Below are positions 8,043 through 16,473 of a stretch of 64,000 bases of DNA, in pieces. Under the pieces are notes generated by a model that had not been told where the DNA came from, did no database searches, and was given only the letters and a program-made list of their open reading frames with translations. Both the position numbers and the translations under genes were made by a program. The stretch's first letter is position 1, and each line of letters starts with the position of its first letter. This DNA comes from Thiofilum flexile DSM 14609 (GTDB lineage Bacteria; Pseudomonadota; Gammaproteobacteria; Thiotrichales; Thiotrichaceae): NCBI RefSeq assembly GCF_000380185.1, contig NZ_KB904816.1, forward strand, positions 1 through 64,000. Direction: 5' to 3'.

Positions 8043-8921
8043 AATTATGTAATCCACACGCCAACAGCAGGATCAGATCCTCAAAACCGGGGGTTGTATT
8101 ACGATACACGTCCTTGACGCAGCGGCAGCGCTTGATACCACTGATCACATGCTCGACTGTCACTCGAATAGAGGCTAGCCAGCGATTATGTGCCTTCTCC
8201 TCCTCCGTCAGTGCCCCTCTAGGCGGCTTTTTGTAGGGCTGAACGACCTTCACCCGCTCCCCTAACTCGCATCCCTTAAAGCCTAAATCGTGAGTGATCC
8301 ACGTGTCGGGTGGCAAGCTCAACTGCTCCTTGTCCACGACCTTCTTATCGTGTGTCTTACCAACGTGCGTCGCACTGAGATATTGAATCTGCCGATCTAC
8401 CAGCCCGACCACAAGGTTATTTTTTAGGGTATGTCCTTTTTTTTACCACTATAATACTCCCGCTGAAGCGCCGGATCCTGCGGGCGCTGCCGCCGACGCT
8501 CCGTAGCATCCATACTCAACACTTGAGTCCCCTCGCGAGCCAACCGCTCCGCCAGTTCAGCCGATACGCGTACCGGCAACTCACCTTGCTCGGCTAAGGC
8601 CGCCCGTAAGACCCTACTCAGACGCTGGATCCAATGGTGCGCCGTACTTTGGGGAAGACCAAACGAATACGCTAAGACCTCTTGCAATGGGTAGGTTTTG
8701 AGGTAAAACAAGATAAACAATAGCTTATCCTCTATCAGCGCCAGTTGACCCTTAGAACGCCCTCGTGTTTCATCCACACGTTTCCCCCGTGCTAGTAAGT
8801 CGGCCTCATACGCCTGTTTGAAGGCAGGGAGCAGAGACTCAAACTCCTTCACCGTAAGGCTGGTCATCGCTAGGAGTATTTTTTCATGTACTTTCAAGGC
8901 ACTATAATGATAATCAGCCAT
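8011..8921 (-). CDS. IS5-family transposase made by probable -1 ribosomal frameshift
   Basis: Frame one (from 8921, MADYHYSALKVHEKILL) has a helix-turn-helix region (EVLAYSFGLPQSTAHHWIQR) and the first catalytic aspartate (VLSMDATERRRQRP), then stops at 8424 just after YYSGKKK. Frame two resumes as GHTLKNNLVVGLVD and carries the second aspartate (WITHDLGFKG) and the last acidic residue region (RVTVEHVISGIKR). In related one-frame transposases YYSGKKK-HTLKN is continuous. At the junction, 8437-8444 on the minus strand is eight A followed by GG, giving the slippery heptamer A-AAA-AAG. A -1 slip there restores exactly that sequence. A plain inactivating mutation is the alternative. Confidence 0.75.
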
Positions 8922-8930
8922 AGCCAACGG
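8011..8930 (-). mobile_element. IS5-type insertion sequence, ends not resolved
   Basis: The region is filled by a transposase of the HTH/DDE_Tnp_4 type in two overlapping frames. Flanking sequence on both sides is AT-rich and unrelated to it, while the IS itself is GC-richer, so the boundaries show as composition steps near 8030 and 8930-8945. No convincing terminal inverted repeats or target duplication could be identified by eye, so the limits given are those of the coding frames. Confidence 0.75.
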
Positions 8931-9065
8931 ACTCTTTAGGGAGTAAGGGGGAGGACTTAATCTTATAAAATAGAGATCTATTTATCTATCGATTTTTATG
9001 CTAATCAATCATATTTGTTTATAGATAATGTCTAATGTTTTCTTATTAGTCAGGAGAGTAATATC

Positions 9066-9656
9066 ATGCAAAAAGCAAAAAAAATAGTACTTGCTAGTAC
9101 AGTATTTATTTTAGGTTTATTATCTCAGTCATTGGTTTATGCTGGCTATAACTGTTATGTTTATACACCTAATGGGTCAACAGTATGGGGAGAGTGTAAG
9201 ACAACAGCGCCTAGTCAAGCTACTATTGATCAAGGTAATTGGATAGTAGCAACTTACTTCCCCTATGCTACTAGAATAACTGATCCAAGTCCTAATTATA
9301 ATTGTCATTCTTATGCATGGCGCGGATTTTATTCTGGAAATACTATGTGGATTGGGCTGGGGGATAATTATTGGACTACCTATGTAAATGATGGAAGCTA
9401 TACTTATCGTGGATATTCTAATAGAACTGGTAGCCGGTATAGTACTGCGCCAGCTAATAATTCTTTAGCTAATGGAACCAGAGTCCAATATGTGAATGGC
9501 GATCACTCTGCTAGAAAATACTCACAAAGTTATTTTATATCAAAATGGGGGCAGTTACCTATGATGATACATTACGCAGAAGATAGCCCTTATACGGTTA
9601 ATATTAGTGCAATTCAAGCTACTAATAGCACCACAAGTTTTTACTATTACAATTAA
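9066..9656 (+). CDS. Secreted protein with cysteine-hydrolase-like motif
   Basis: A signal peptide (MQKAKKIVLASTVFILGLLSQSLVYA) leads a mature domain of 170 residues. Near residue 78 is YNCHSYAWRGFYSG, then NGDHSARKYS and FISKWGQLPMMIHY. An NC(H)xYAW cysteine followed by a GDH-S histidine segment and SKWG near the end is the order seen in secreted papain-like/NlpC-type cysteine hydrolases. Catalytic Cys and His are therefore proposed, by inference only. Tyr, Thr, Ser and Asn are unusually frequent. A CAGGAGAG ribosome site precedes the ATG. It lies just past the IS and ends at a strong hairpin. Confidence 0.6.
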   Translation: MQKAKKIVLASTVFILGLLSQSLVYAGYNCYVYTPNGSTVWGECKTTAPSQATIDQGNWIVATYFPYATRITDPSPNYNCHSYAWRGFYSGNTMWIGLGDNYWTTYVNDGSYTYRGYSNRTGSRYSTAPANNSLANGTRVQYVNGDHSARKYSQSYFISKWGQLPMMIHYAEDSPYTVNISAIQATNSTTSFYYYN

Positions 9657-9667
9657 TTATTTAATTA

Positions 9668-9695
9668 AAACAGGGAAGCAATAGCTTCCCTGTTT
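9668..9695. terminator. Bidirectional rho-independent terminator
   Basis: A perfect 12-bp stem AAACAGGGAAGC / GCTTCCCTGTTT encloses the loop AATA. A-rich and T-rich sequence on the two sides fits termination in both directions. It lies between convergent genes ending at 9656 (plus) and 9704 (minus). Confidence 0.85.
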
Positions 9696-9703
9696 GTATA
9701 TAA

Positions 9704-10033
9704 CTATAAATTTTTATGAATTAACTGTAATAATTGATTTATTAGCATCAATAACGTATTTTGCTGACTAGAGGATGTAATTGAATTTTTTGGATTCACA
9801 TTGGCATCAGATAGTTTGAATTCAGGCTGAAGTGTAAAATCATCAATGCCAGGTGCAGCCATGAATATTACAGGTTCTACACCTTTAGCCTCACGTTGAG
9901 AGGAAATGAGACTTGGATCAAAACGTTGAGAGGAAATGAGACTTGGATCAAAACGTTGAGAGGAAATGAGACTTGGATCAAAACGTTGAGAGGAAATGAG
10001 ATTTTTATAAGATGTGGGGTTTATGCTGGTCAT
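9704..10033 (-). CDS. Small protein with decapeptide tandem repeat
   Basis: A 109-residue protein without signal peptide. After MTSINPTSYKN it contains the decapeptide LISSQRFDPS three times, then a partial fourth copy (LISSQREAKG), encoded by a perfect 30-bp tandem repeat. The rest (FMAAPGIDDFTLQPEFKLSD, then a Gln/Asn/Ser-rich C-terminal helix ending LLQLIHKNL) is not recognised. The unit length is a multiple of three, so gain or loss of copies keeps the frame open. Such short leader-like proteins can be peptide precursors or phase-variable binders, but nothing in sight proves either. Confidence 0.55.
   Translation of the reverse strand: MTSINPTSYKNLISSQRFDPSLISSQRFDPSLISSQRFDPSLISSQREAKGVEPVIFMAAPGIDDFTLQPEFKLSDANVNPKNSITSSSQQNTLLMLINQLLQLIHKNL
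9893..10001. repeat. 30-bp tandem repeat, 3.6 copies
   Basis: Three exact 30-bp units begin at 9893, 9923 and 9953 and open with ACGTTGAGAGGAAATGAGAC. A partial copy runs from 9983 to about 10001. The copies are identical, which points to recent expansion. They lie inside the minus-strand coding frame and encode a ten-residue unit. Confidence 0.95.
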
Positions 10034-10482
10034 GATTTCTAAACTTCCTAAGTTGTTTTCTCTTTTTATACTAGCACTTTAAGTTTTAACTATTTATTTA
10101 AAATAGATAACTGGACTACTTATTCTTATAAAGGGCAGGTTAAAATTAAGTTATAAATTAATAATATTTCTTTATTGAATAAGAAACTTATTCAATTCAA
10201 CTATTTCACTTTTTGTAATAGAACTAGCGTTGTTGTGATGTTCTAGTAGGTCACTACTCATCCGTATCACACAGCTCGATGTTATGCCTTGAGGACTTTA
10301 ATCAGCTACATCATGAGCATAAGCTAGCTAAAGTTGCTCTGTGTCATGTTGCTAACACTCCCATAGCAAATAACCTGTGAAAACTGGTGTGAGGTTGCTA
10401 GAGCCGAGTTCGATTGCTTAGTATGCGTCTAATATTAGCTATTAACAGTTATTACGTTATTAACAGCGAGCGGAGGTTATGT
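10034..10482. other. Intergenic leader of the ter cluster, no gene seen
   Basis: There are 449 bases upstream of terZ. No coding frame with support was found. The stretch 10260-10470 is less AT-rich and contains several short self-complementary segments, so it may hold the ter promoter and an untranslated leader. No known riboswitch could be recognised by eye and no promoter is claimed. Confidence 0.4.
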
Positions 10483-11079
10483 ATGGCAGTCAGTTTAACT
10501 AAAGGTCAACGAGTATCCTTGACCAAATCCAATGGTGGTGGCTTAACTAAGGTCAAAATGGGCTTAGGTTGGGATCCTGCACCTGCAAAAAAAACCGGCT
10601 TCTTGGGTAGTTTATTTGGTGGCGGTGGCTCAGATGAGATTGATCTGGATTCATCCTGCTTACTGCTGGATGCCCAGAAAAATCTGCTGGATGTGGTATG
10701 GTTTCGGCAATTACAAAGCCGTGATGGTTCCATTAACCACTCCGGCGATAATTTGACTGGAGCAGGGGATGGCGATGATGAAACTATTTTCGTTGATCTC
10801 ACCCGCTTACCTGCCAATGTGCAATACCTGGTCTTTACCGTGTGCTCATTCCGGGGTCAAACCTTTAATGAGGTCGGTAATGCGTTTTGCCGTTTAGTCG
10901 ATGACACCAATGATACCGAATTAGCCCGTTATAACCTCACCGAGCAAGGCGCTCATACTGGTGTAGTCATGGCTATTGTCAGTCGTGAGGGTAATGGCTG
11001 GCAAATGAAAGCGGTCGGTGCGCCGAGTCAGGGGGCGATTGCCAATGACATGATGCCTGCTGTATTGGCAGCTCTATAA
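10483..11079 (+). CDS. terZ: TerD-fold tellurite/stress protein, TerZ-like
   Basis: The start at 10483 follows GGAGG by seven bases and gives MAVSLTKGQRVSLTK, the usual opening of TerD-domain proteins. The longer frame has no ribosome site. The protein has GLTKVKMGLGWDP, then a glycine-rich insert (GFLGSLFGGGGSDEIDLDSSC) and SGDNLTGAGDGDDE, the acidic loop pair that binds calcium in TerD-fold proteins. The insert with KKTGFLGSLFGG is typical of TerZ rather than TerD/E. It is the first gene of a six-gene run with short gaps. The cluster is known for tellurite resistance, phage inhibition and envelope stress, but the molecular activity is unresolved. Confidence 0.85.
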   Translation: MAVSLTKGQRVSLTKSNGGGLTKVKMGLGWDPAPAKKTGFLGSLFGGGGSDEIDLDSSCLLLDAQKNLLDVVWFRQLQSRDGSINHSGDNLTGAGDGDDETIFVDLTRLPANVQYLVFTVCSFRGQTFNEVGNAFCRLVDDTNDTELARYNLTEQGAHTGVVMAIVSREGNGWQMKAVGAPSQGAIANDMMPAVLAAL

Positions 11080-11089
11080 GGAGACGCCC

Positions 11090-12334
11090 ATGTCCAGCGT
11101 ATCACTGGTGGCAGGGGCAAATGCTCCTGTACCGAAAGAGGCCTTAACGATTGAAGTACTCCTAAACCCACAACAACTCAGTGGGGTTGAGGTCGATATT
11201 TCAGCGTTTCTACTCACAGCTTCCGGTAAAGTACGCGGCGATGACGACATGGTATTTTATGGACAACCGCGCCCCGGAAATGGGGCGGTTGCCCTAAAAA
11301 CCAGCTCAGCCGGACGTGCTGAATTTGAGGTCAATCTTACTACTTTACCCAGCACCATTGAAAAAATCGCTTTTACTGCCACCATTTATGAAAACCGCCA
11401 AACCTTTGGCGCGTTTCAAGCCCTAACCGTCACGGTAAAAAATGCCGCTCAACAAGCCGTCATTGATAGCAATCTACCCGCGAATGGGATGAAAGAATCG
11501 GCCTTAATTTTGGGCGAACTCTATTTACGCCAAGGACAATGGAAGTATCGTGCCGTAGGCCAAGGCTTTGCCGGAGGTTTAAAGCCTTTAGCCGAGCATT
11601 TTGGCATTGAAGTCAGTGATCCGGCTCCAAGTCCTGCAGTAACACCTAAAGCGGCTCCAGCGCCTGTGCCCCAGCCAGCTCCTGTTCCTAAACCCATTTC
11701 TTTAACCAAGATTACCCTTGATAAATCTAAACCAACGGTGAGTTTAGATAAAAAGCCCGAAGGCTTTGGGGAAATCAAGATTAATCTCAACTGGAATCGA
11801 GATAATGCCGGACAACCTGCGCCTAAAAAAAGTGGTGGTTTATTAGGGGGCTTATTTGGCGGTTCGCGCTCAGGTGGAATTGATTTAGATGTAGGCTGTT
11901 TATATGAATTGCAAAACGGTACGGTGAGTGCGATTCAAGCCTTGGGTAATCGATTTGGTTCCTTTAATCATGACCCTTATATTGAATTACAAGGGGATGA
12001 TCGTACCGGAGCGATTACAGAGGGCGAGTGGCTACGCATTAATGGTAAGCACTGGACGCATTTCAAACGTATTTTGATTTATGCGTTTATTTATGAAGGC
12101 GTGCCGAATTGGGCACAAACCGATGGGGTGGTTACGATTTATGTACCGAATGAAGCGCCCTTAGAAATTCGTTTAACCGAAGGCTCTAGCTCACTAGGTA
12201 TGTGTGCGACCGTATTATTGGAAAATATCAATGGTGCTTTAAAGGTAAACCGTGAAGTACGCTATTTCCGTGGTCATCAGGACATGGATAAAGCTTATCA
12301 TTGGGGTTTGCGCTGGACTTCCGGTTCCAAATAA
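11090..12334 (+). CDS. terA: TerA-like protein with two TerD-related domains
   Basis: 414 residues. The N-terminal half is a TerD-like domain ([28 protein letters not shown], ending in the [18 protein letters not shown] signature). It is joined by an Ala/Pro-rich linker (around 180-205, [13 protein letters not shown]) to a second domain with [18 protein letters not shown], a Gly-rich insert, and [15 protein letters not shown] and LQGDDRTGA. This second domain is the TerA-specific part. TerA is usually about 385 residues, so this copy is slightly longer because of the linker. A gap of ten bases after terZ and an AAGGAGA site before the ATG indicate translation from one transcript. Confidence 0.82.
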   Translation: MSSVSLVAGANAPVPKEALTIEVLLNPQQLSGVEVDISAFLLTASGKVRGDDDMVFYGQPRPGNGAVALKTSSAGRAEFEVNLTTLPSTIEKIAFTATIYENRQTFGAFQALTVTVKNAAQQAVIDSNLPANGMKESALILGELYLRQGQWKYRAVGQGFAGGLKPLAEHFGIEVSDPAPSPAVTPKAAPAPVPQPAPVPKPISLTKITLDKSKPTVSLDKKPEGFGEIKINLNWNRDNAGQPAPKKSGGLLGGLFGGSRSGGIDLDVGCLYELQNGTVSAIQALGNRFGSFNHDPYIELQGDDRTGAITEGEWLRINGKHWTHFKRILIYAFIYEGVPNWAQTDGVVTIYVPNEAPLEIRLTEGSSSLGMCATVLLENINGALKVNREVRYFRGHQDMDKAYHWGLRWTSGSK

Positions 12335-12381
12335 ATAGCGATCATAAAAAATATGATAGATATTCATTAAAGGAGGACATT

Positions 12382-12960
12382 ATGGCTTTAAGTTTACAAA
12401 AAGGTGGCAATCTGTCCCTGAGTAAAACCGATCCTAGTTTAACTAAAATTATTGTGGGTTTAGGTTGGGATGAGAGATCGACCGATGGTTCAGGTTTTGA
12501 TTTAGATGCGAGTGCGTTTCTACTTACCGCTTCCGGTAAAGTACGTGGTGATGCTGATTTTATTTTTTATAACCAATTAAAATCAGTCGATGGTTCTGTG
12601 GAGCACACCGGCGATAATCGTAGTGGACAAGGTGATGGCGATGATGAGGCGGTTAAAGTGGATTTAAGCAAAGTCCCTGCCGAAATTCAAAAAATTGCTT
12701 TCACGGTCACTATTCACGATGCAGAGGCGCGTAAACAAAATTTCGGTCAAGTGGCTAATGCCTTTATTCGTATTGTCAATGAACAGACAGGAACGGAAAT
12801 TGTGCGCTACGACTTAGCCGAAGATTATTCTACCGAAACCGCTATGGTTTTTGGTGAACTCTATCGCCACAATGCAGAATGGAAATTCCGTGCAGTAGGG
12901 CAAGGTTATTCAGGTGGTTTAAAAGCCATGTGTGACCAATTTGGTATTATGATTGGTTAG
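12382..12960 (+). CDS. terD: TerD-family protein (first of a tandem pair)
   Basis: The start at 12382 has an AGGAGG site six bases upstream. The longer frame that overlaps terA lacks one. The 192-residue product opens [20 protein letters not shown] and carries the full TerD pattern: [38 protein letters not shown], and [16 protein letters not shown] near the end. The acidic DLDAS and DNRSGxGDGDDE loops bind Ca2+ in studied TerD proteins. It is closely similar to the next gene, so the two arose by tandem duplication. Assignment of terD to this copy and terE to the next follows gene order only. Confidence 0.85.
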   Translation: MALSLQKGGNLSLSKTDPSLTKIIVGLGWDERSTDGSGFDLDASAFLLTASGKVRGDADFIFYNQLKSVDGSVEHTGDNRSGQGDGDDEAVKVDLSKVPAEIQKIAFTVTIHDAEARKQNFGQVANAFIRIVNEQTGTEIVRYDLAEDYSTETAMVFGELYRHNAEWKFRAVGQGYSGGLKAMCDQFGIMIG

Positions 12961-12992
12961 TTTAATTTTAAGTATATAAAGAGGATATAATA

Positions 12993-13571
12993 ATGGCAGT
13001 CAGTTTACAAAAAGGTGGTAATGTTTCTTTAACGAAAGAAGCACCCGGCTTAACAAATGTAATTGTTGGTTTAGGTTGGGACACCCGTCAAACCGATGGT
13101 GCAGGATTTGACTTAGATGCGTCTGTGTTTATGTTAGGTGAAAATGGTAAGGTATTATCCGATGCTTCTTTCATTTTTTATAATAATAAAAAATCACCGG
13201 ATGGCAGTGTTGAGCATTTAGGCGATAATCGTTCTGGTGAAGGCGAGGGTGATGATGAGCAAGTAAAATTAAATCTTGCTACTATGCCGGCTGATGTAAA
13301 GAAAATTGTTTTTTCGGTCACCATTTATGATGCCGATACTCGTAAACAAAACTTTGGTCAAGTATCAAATGCCTATATTCGTCTCGTGAATGAAGCGGAT
13401 AATAAAGAAATTGCACGTTATGATCTATCTGAAGATGCAAGCGTTGAAACTGCGATGTTATTCGGTGAAGTCTATCGCCATAATGCCGAGTGGAAATTTA
13501 AAGCCGTAGGGCAAGGTTTTGCTGGTGGCTTAGGTGCAATGGCAGCCTCTATGGGCGTTAATCTGGGTTAG
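12993..13571 (+). CDS. terE: TerD-family protein (second of a tandem pair)
   Basis: 192 residues, the same length as the gene before it. It has [58 protein letters not shown] and the terminal [20 protein letters not shown]. All calcium-loop acids are kept. It has an AGAGGAT ribosome site. An intrinsic hairpin follows 26 bases after the stop, before terC, so expression of these soluble Ter proteins may exceed that of terC/terB. The terE name is by position, and TerD is an equal label. Confidence 0.82.
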   Translation: MAVSLQKGGNVSLTKEAPGLTNVIVGLGWDTRQTDGAGFDLDASVFMLGENGKVLSDASFIFYNNKKSPDGSVEHLGDNRSGEGEGDDEQVKLNLATMPADVKKIVFSVTIYDADTRKQNFGQVSNAYIRLVNEADNKEIARYDLSEDASVETAMLFGEVYRHNAEWKFKAVGQGFAGGLGAMAASMGVNLG

Positions 13572-13596
13572 TAATAAATAATAAAAATAACTATTA

Positions 13597-13629
13597 GAAA
13601 AACAGGCATCCCTTCGATGCCTGTTTTTC
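13597..13629 (+). terminator. Intrinsic terminator or attenuator inside the ter cluster
   Basis: A 14-bp stem (GAAAAACAGGCATC / GATGCCTGTTTTTC) encloses the loop CCTTC and is followed by a T-rich run. It lies between the second terD gene and terC. Since terC starts only 28 bases later without an obvious promoter, partial read-through is likely. Confidence 0.85.
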
Positions 13630-13657
13630 TATAAGCTAAAGGATTTAAGTAACTGCT

Positions 13658-14698
13658 ATGTTTCAAGATTTTAAATATTCAATTCTCGTCACAATATTAT
13701 GTGTGGGGTTGGCAATCTGGTGGGGTGCTGTTACTCCTATGGGAGTATTCACGGCTATTTTCCTAGTATTAGTACTAGGGATTATGGAAGTCAGTCTATC
13801 ATTTGATAATGCGGTCGTAAATGCCTCCATTTTGCAAGAAATGGATGAAAGATGGCAACAGATATTCTTAACCATCGGTATTTTAATTGCCGTTTTTGGT
13901 ATGCGTTTAGTGTTTCCTATTGTGATTGTTGCAGTAGCAACAGGATTAGGGGTATTTGAAGTCATTAATATGGCATTGAATAACCCAGCACAATATTCAC
14001 AATATCTAACCGCCAGCCATGCAGGAATTGCCGCGTTTGGTGGCATGTTCTTATTGCTAGTATTTCTATCCTTTATGTTTGATCATGAAAAAGAGGTACA
14101 TTGGCTAGGAGCATTTGAAGAAAAAATGAGTGCATTGGGTAAGCTTGATGTAATTAGTGTATTAATTGCATTAGTCACTTTATTCCTCATTCAAGAATTT
14201 TTGCCAATGCCCACAGAAACCCGTCTAACTGTATTAATGGCAGGCTTAGGTGGGGTTATTTTATATATCGCAGTGAGTAGTCTGGATGTATTTTTCGAAG
14301 ATAAAGAAGAAGGTGAAGCGGTAGTTGAAGGTGCAAAGCGTAATGGTCTTGCTGGTTTCCTATATTTAGAAGTATTAGATGCATCGTTCTCGTTTGATGG
14401 CGTTATTGGCGCTTTTGCGATTACGAATGATGTCGTTATTATTATGCTGGGCTTAGCCATTGGAGCCATGTTTGTGCGTTCGATGACGGTGCATTTAGTG
14501 CATAAAGGTACTTTAAATGAGTATATTTATTTAGAGCATGGTGCCCATTATGGTATTGGCGCTTTGGCGATTATCATGCTGCTCAGTATTCACTTCCACA
14601 TTCCAGAGGTTATTACCGGATTGATTGGTGTAAGTTTTATTGCACTATCGGTATGGTCTTCGATAACATACAAAAAGCAATTAGCTCATTCTGTTTAA
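13658..14698 (+). CDS. terC: TerC-family integral membrane protein
   Basis: 346 residues, the same length as plasmid TerC, with about nine hydrophobic segments. The family hallmarks are present: GIMEVSLSFDNAVVNASIL in the second segment and LEVLDASFSFDGVIGAFAITND in the later repeat, both with the buried acidic residues typical of TerC. An acidic loop (FFEDKEEGEAVVEGAKR) lies between. TerC proteins are linked to manganese and other metal handling at the membrane and are proposed to anchor TerB/TerD complexes there. It starts after the internal hairpin and is followed 19 bases later by terB. Confidence 0.92.
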   Translation: MFQDFKYSILVTILCVGLAIWWGAVTPMGVFTAIFLVLVLGIMEVSLSFDNAVVNASILQEMDERWQQIFLTIGILIAVFGMRLVFPIVIVAVATGLGVFEVINMALNNPAQYSQYLTASHAGIAAFGGMFLLLVFLSFMFDHEKEVHWLGAFEEKMSALGKLDVISVLIALVTLFLIQEFLPMPTETRLTVLMAGLGGVILYIAVSSLDVFFEDKEEGEAVVEGAKRNGLAGFLYLEVLDASFSFDGVIGAFAITNDVVIIMLGLAIGAMFVRSMTVHLVHKGTLNEYIYLEHGAHYGIGALAIIMLLSIHFHIPEVITGLIGVSFIALSVWSSITYKKQLAHSV

Positions 14699-14717
14699 CT
14701 AATTAGGAGTTTCTATC

Positions 14718-15173
14718 ATGTCATTTTTAGATACATTAAAGCAAAAAGCGTCCGAAGCACGCACTATGCTCACTACTGAAATCGCCAAATTCAAAAATAA
14801 AGAATTTATGGAAGCCTGTGTCGCAGGCTGTGCTCTAGTAGCCGCTGCTGATGGTTCGATTGATTCGGCTGAAAAGCAAAAAATGATGAAATTCATTCAG
14901 CAATCCGATGAATTAAAAGTATTCGATACTAAGGACGTTATTGATTACTTCAATAAGATTGCTAATAATTTTGAATTCGACCATGAAATTGGTAAAGCAG
15001 AAGCGTTAAAAGTCATTGGTAAATTACGTTCTAAACCTGATGCAGCACGTCTAATGGTGCGGGTATGCTGTGCGATTGGTATGGCGGATGGTGATTTTGA
15101 CGAAAATGAGAAAAACATGATTCGTGAAATATGCCGTGATTTAGGTTTGCCAACCGATGATTTTGGTTTATAA
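14718..15173 (+). CDS. terB: TerB tellurite-resistance protein
   Basis: 151 residues, fully consistent with TerB. An amphipathic N-terminal helix (MSFLDTLKQKASEARTMLTT) is followed by two duplicated four-helix halves marked by AAADGSIDSAEKQKMMKF and GMADGDFDENEKNMIREI. These acidic DGxID/DGDFDE turns bind metal in TerB-like domains. TerB interacts with TerC at the inner membrane in the studied systems. An ATTAGGAG ribosome site precedes the ATG. It is the last gene of the run and is closed by a strong terminator. No terF, terW or terX/Y is seen nearby. Confidence 0.92.
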   Translation: MSFLDTLKQKASEARTMLTTEIAKFKNKEFMEACVAGCALVAAADGSIDSAEKQKMMKFIQQSDELKVFDTKDVIDYFNKIANNFEFDHEIGKAEALKVIGKLRSKPDAARLMVRVCCAIGMADGDFDENEKNMIREICRDLGLPTDDFGL

Positions 15174-15198
15174 GCATTAAGCTAAATTAGCTAGTATC

Positions 15199-15230
15199 AA
15201 GCCTCGATAGTATTATCGAGGCTTTTTTTT
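15199..15230 (+). terminator. Rho-independent terminator of the ter cluster
   Basis: A perfect 9-bp stem GCCTCGATA / TATCGAGGC with loop GTAT is followed by eight T. It lies 25 bases after the terB stop. Confidence 0.92.
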
Positions 15231-15258
15231 GCTTAAATATATTGGCAGTAGGTATATA

Positions 15259-15366
15259 CCAAAGTAATCGAGAATTTCTTCCGCAGCCGCTGTGAATACA
15301 TCCTTGTACGCTACAAGGCGGCATCCCTGCCGCCAAGACTGCTCCAGAAACACTCGATTACTTTGG
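15259..15366 (+). repeat. Palindrome-armed intergenic repeat, copy 1
   Basis: Left arm 15259-15279 and right arm 15346-15366 pair over 21 bp with two mismatches (outer 14 bp perfect, CCAAAGTAATCGAG). They enclose a 66-base interior of 8 bases, a 53-base core (15288-15340) and 5 bases. The core begins CGCTGTGAATACATCC and can form CCTTGTA-CGC-TACAAGG and GGCGGCA-TCCC-TGCCGCC hairpins. The same core occurs at 32462 and 46943 with different arms. This copy lies between the ter terminator and the convergent thioredoxin gene. Confidence 0.95.
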
Positions 15367-15381
15367 CTCAAGTACTTATCA

Positions 15382-16431
15382 CTAATCCATTAAATCCACT
15401 TTAATCCCTCTAGCGAGCAAAGCCTCACGGCGTTGTTGTAAAAAGCGTTGAAATTCAGGCTGAGTTTTATAGGCGCTACTAGCTACATAATCTAATGCGC
15501 CATGAATATGAAAGGCTTTTAAATAAGCTTCTACTTCAAATACTAAATTCCCCTCTGAGTCAAAAAATAATAAACTAGGGTTGTATTTAATATTTATATC
15601 CTTAATCCAATCAGTAATAGGGATATTTTTACCACTAGGTGTTTGAATGAGCGTGGTATCATTTGCTTTAATCCACGCTACATCTAGGTTAGTTAAGCTA
15701 TAAGCCACTTCGGGACGTTGTAAAGTGGCAATCAATTCTTGACAGGAGGTAGAGCAATCTTCTTGTTCAATGATGAGTAATAGATGGCGACCATTGGCTT
15801 TTAAGGTGTCTTGTAACTTAAGAGGTGGGGTGAGTGTACCTGCTAAGGTCTGAAAAGGGGTCGTAGTCACGGCCTTTTGTGGATTAGGTGCCTTTTTTTC
15901 TAAATACTCACGGAAATTACTCTCTTTTTCGTGTTTTCCAGCAACATAATCTAAGGCATAATTAAATTGGTCTGGGTTATAATAACCATTAATCCGTAAT
16001 GCGACTTTACCCTGCTCATCTAAAAACAATAAGGTGGGGGTGTATTGTACTTTTAAACTAGTCGCAAGTGATTTTTCAGTGAGTACAGTTCCGGTTAGAT
16101 CGGTTACCTCACGGGCACCCCACATATTTAATGCAATAACATCAAAATGCTGTTGGATTTTCTTAGCTAGATCAGGATTGCCAAAATTATCACGATTTAA
16201 TTTAGCACAATAAGGACAACCATCCTGATAAAAATACAGTAGAATCCGTTTATTATGATCCGTAGCCTCTTTAACATCATCGGGTAAATCTAAAAAGGAG
16301 TTTTTAAACCAACTAGGATGCTCACTTTGCGTATCCGTCGTGGTATTAGTAGCAGGAGGAGGTGCGGGTGCAGTTTCAGCGAATAAGCTAGGGGTGAAGA
16401 ATAATAGTAAGGTGCAAATAAGATATTTCAT
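15382..16431 (-). CDS. Exported protein with two thioredoxin-like domains
   Basis: 349 residues with a signal peptide (MKYLICTLLLFFTPSLFA) and a Pro/Thr linker. Domain one (about 45-170) has LLYFYQDGCPYCAKLNRDNF with an active CPYC pair and the cis-proline strand VQYTPTLLFLD. Domain two (about 200-325) repeats the fold with EQEDCSTSCQEL, where the redox pair is spaced CxxxC, and KYNPSLLFFD. Domain one therefore looks redox-active and domain two may be modified. Periplasmic thioredoxins of this kind (SoxW-like) keep sulfur-oxidation proteins reduced, and the exported DsrE gene and the sox operon nearby fit that role. It is divergent from the DsrE gene. Confidence 0.8.
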   Translation of the reverse strand: MKYLICTLLLFFTPSLFAETAPAPPPATNTTTDTQSEHPSWFKNSFLDLPDDVKEATDHNKRILLYFYQDGCPYCAKLNRDNFGNPDLAKKIQQHFDVIALNMWGAREVTDLTGTVLTEKSLATSLKVQYTPTLLFLDEQGKVALRINGYYNPDQFNYALDYVAGKHEKESNFREYLEKKAPNPQKAVTTTPFQTLAGTLTPPLKLQDTLKANGRHLLLIIEQEDCSTSCQELIATLQRPEVAYSLTNLDVAWIKANDTTLIQTPSGKNIPITDWIKDINIKYNPSLLFFDSEGNLVFEVEAYLKAFHIHGALDYVASSAYKTQPEFQRFLQQRREALLARGIKVDLMD

Positions 16432-16473
16432 GCTAACTCCTTTGCGATTACAGTGTTTAGGTCAGGATCTGAA

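Noticed and set aside
8011-8412. Independent small gene
   Set aside because: It continues the upstream transposase by a -1 slip and contains the remaining DDE residues, so it is the second half of one transposase.
9893-10001. Possible CRISPR array
   Set aside because: The 30-bp units are directly joined with no spacers and lie in a coding frame.
10034-10482. Manganese (yybP-ykoY) riboswitch before the ter genes
   Set aside because: TerC-family genes are often controlled by it, but no matching conserved loop could be recognised in this leader.
15259-15366. Copy 1 of the armed repeat as simple terminator for terB
   Set aside because: A strong terminator with eight T already ends terB at 15199-15230, and the same core occurs at two other loci.
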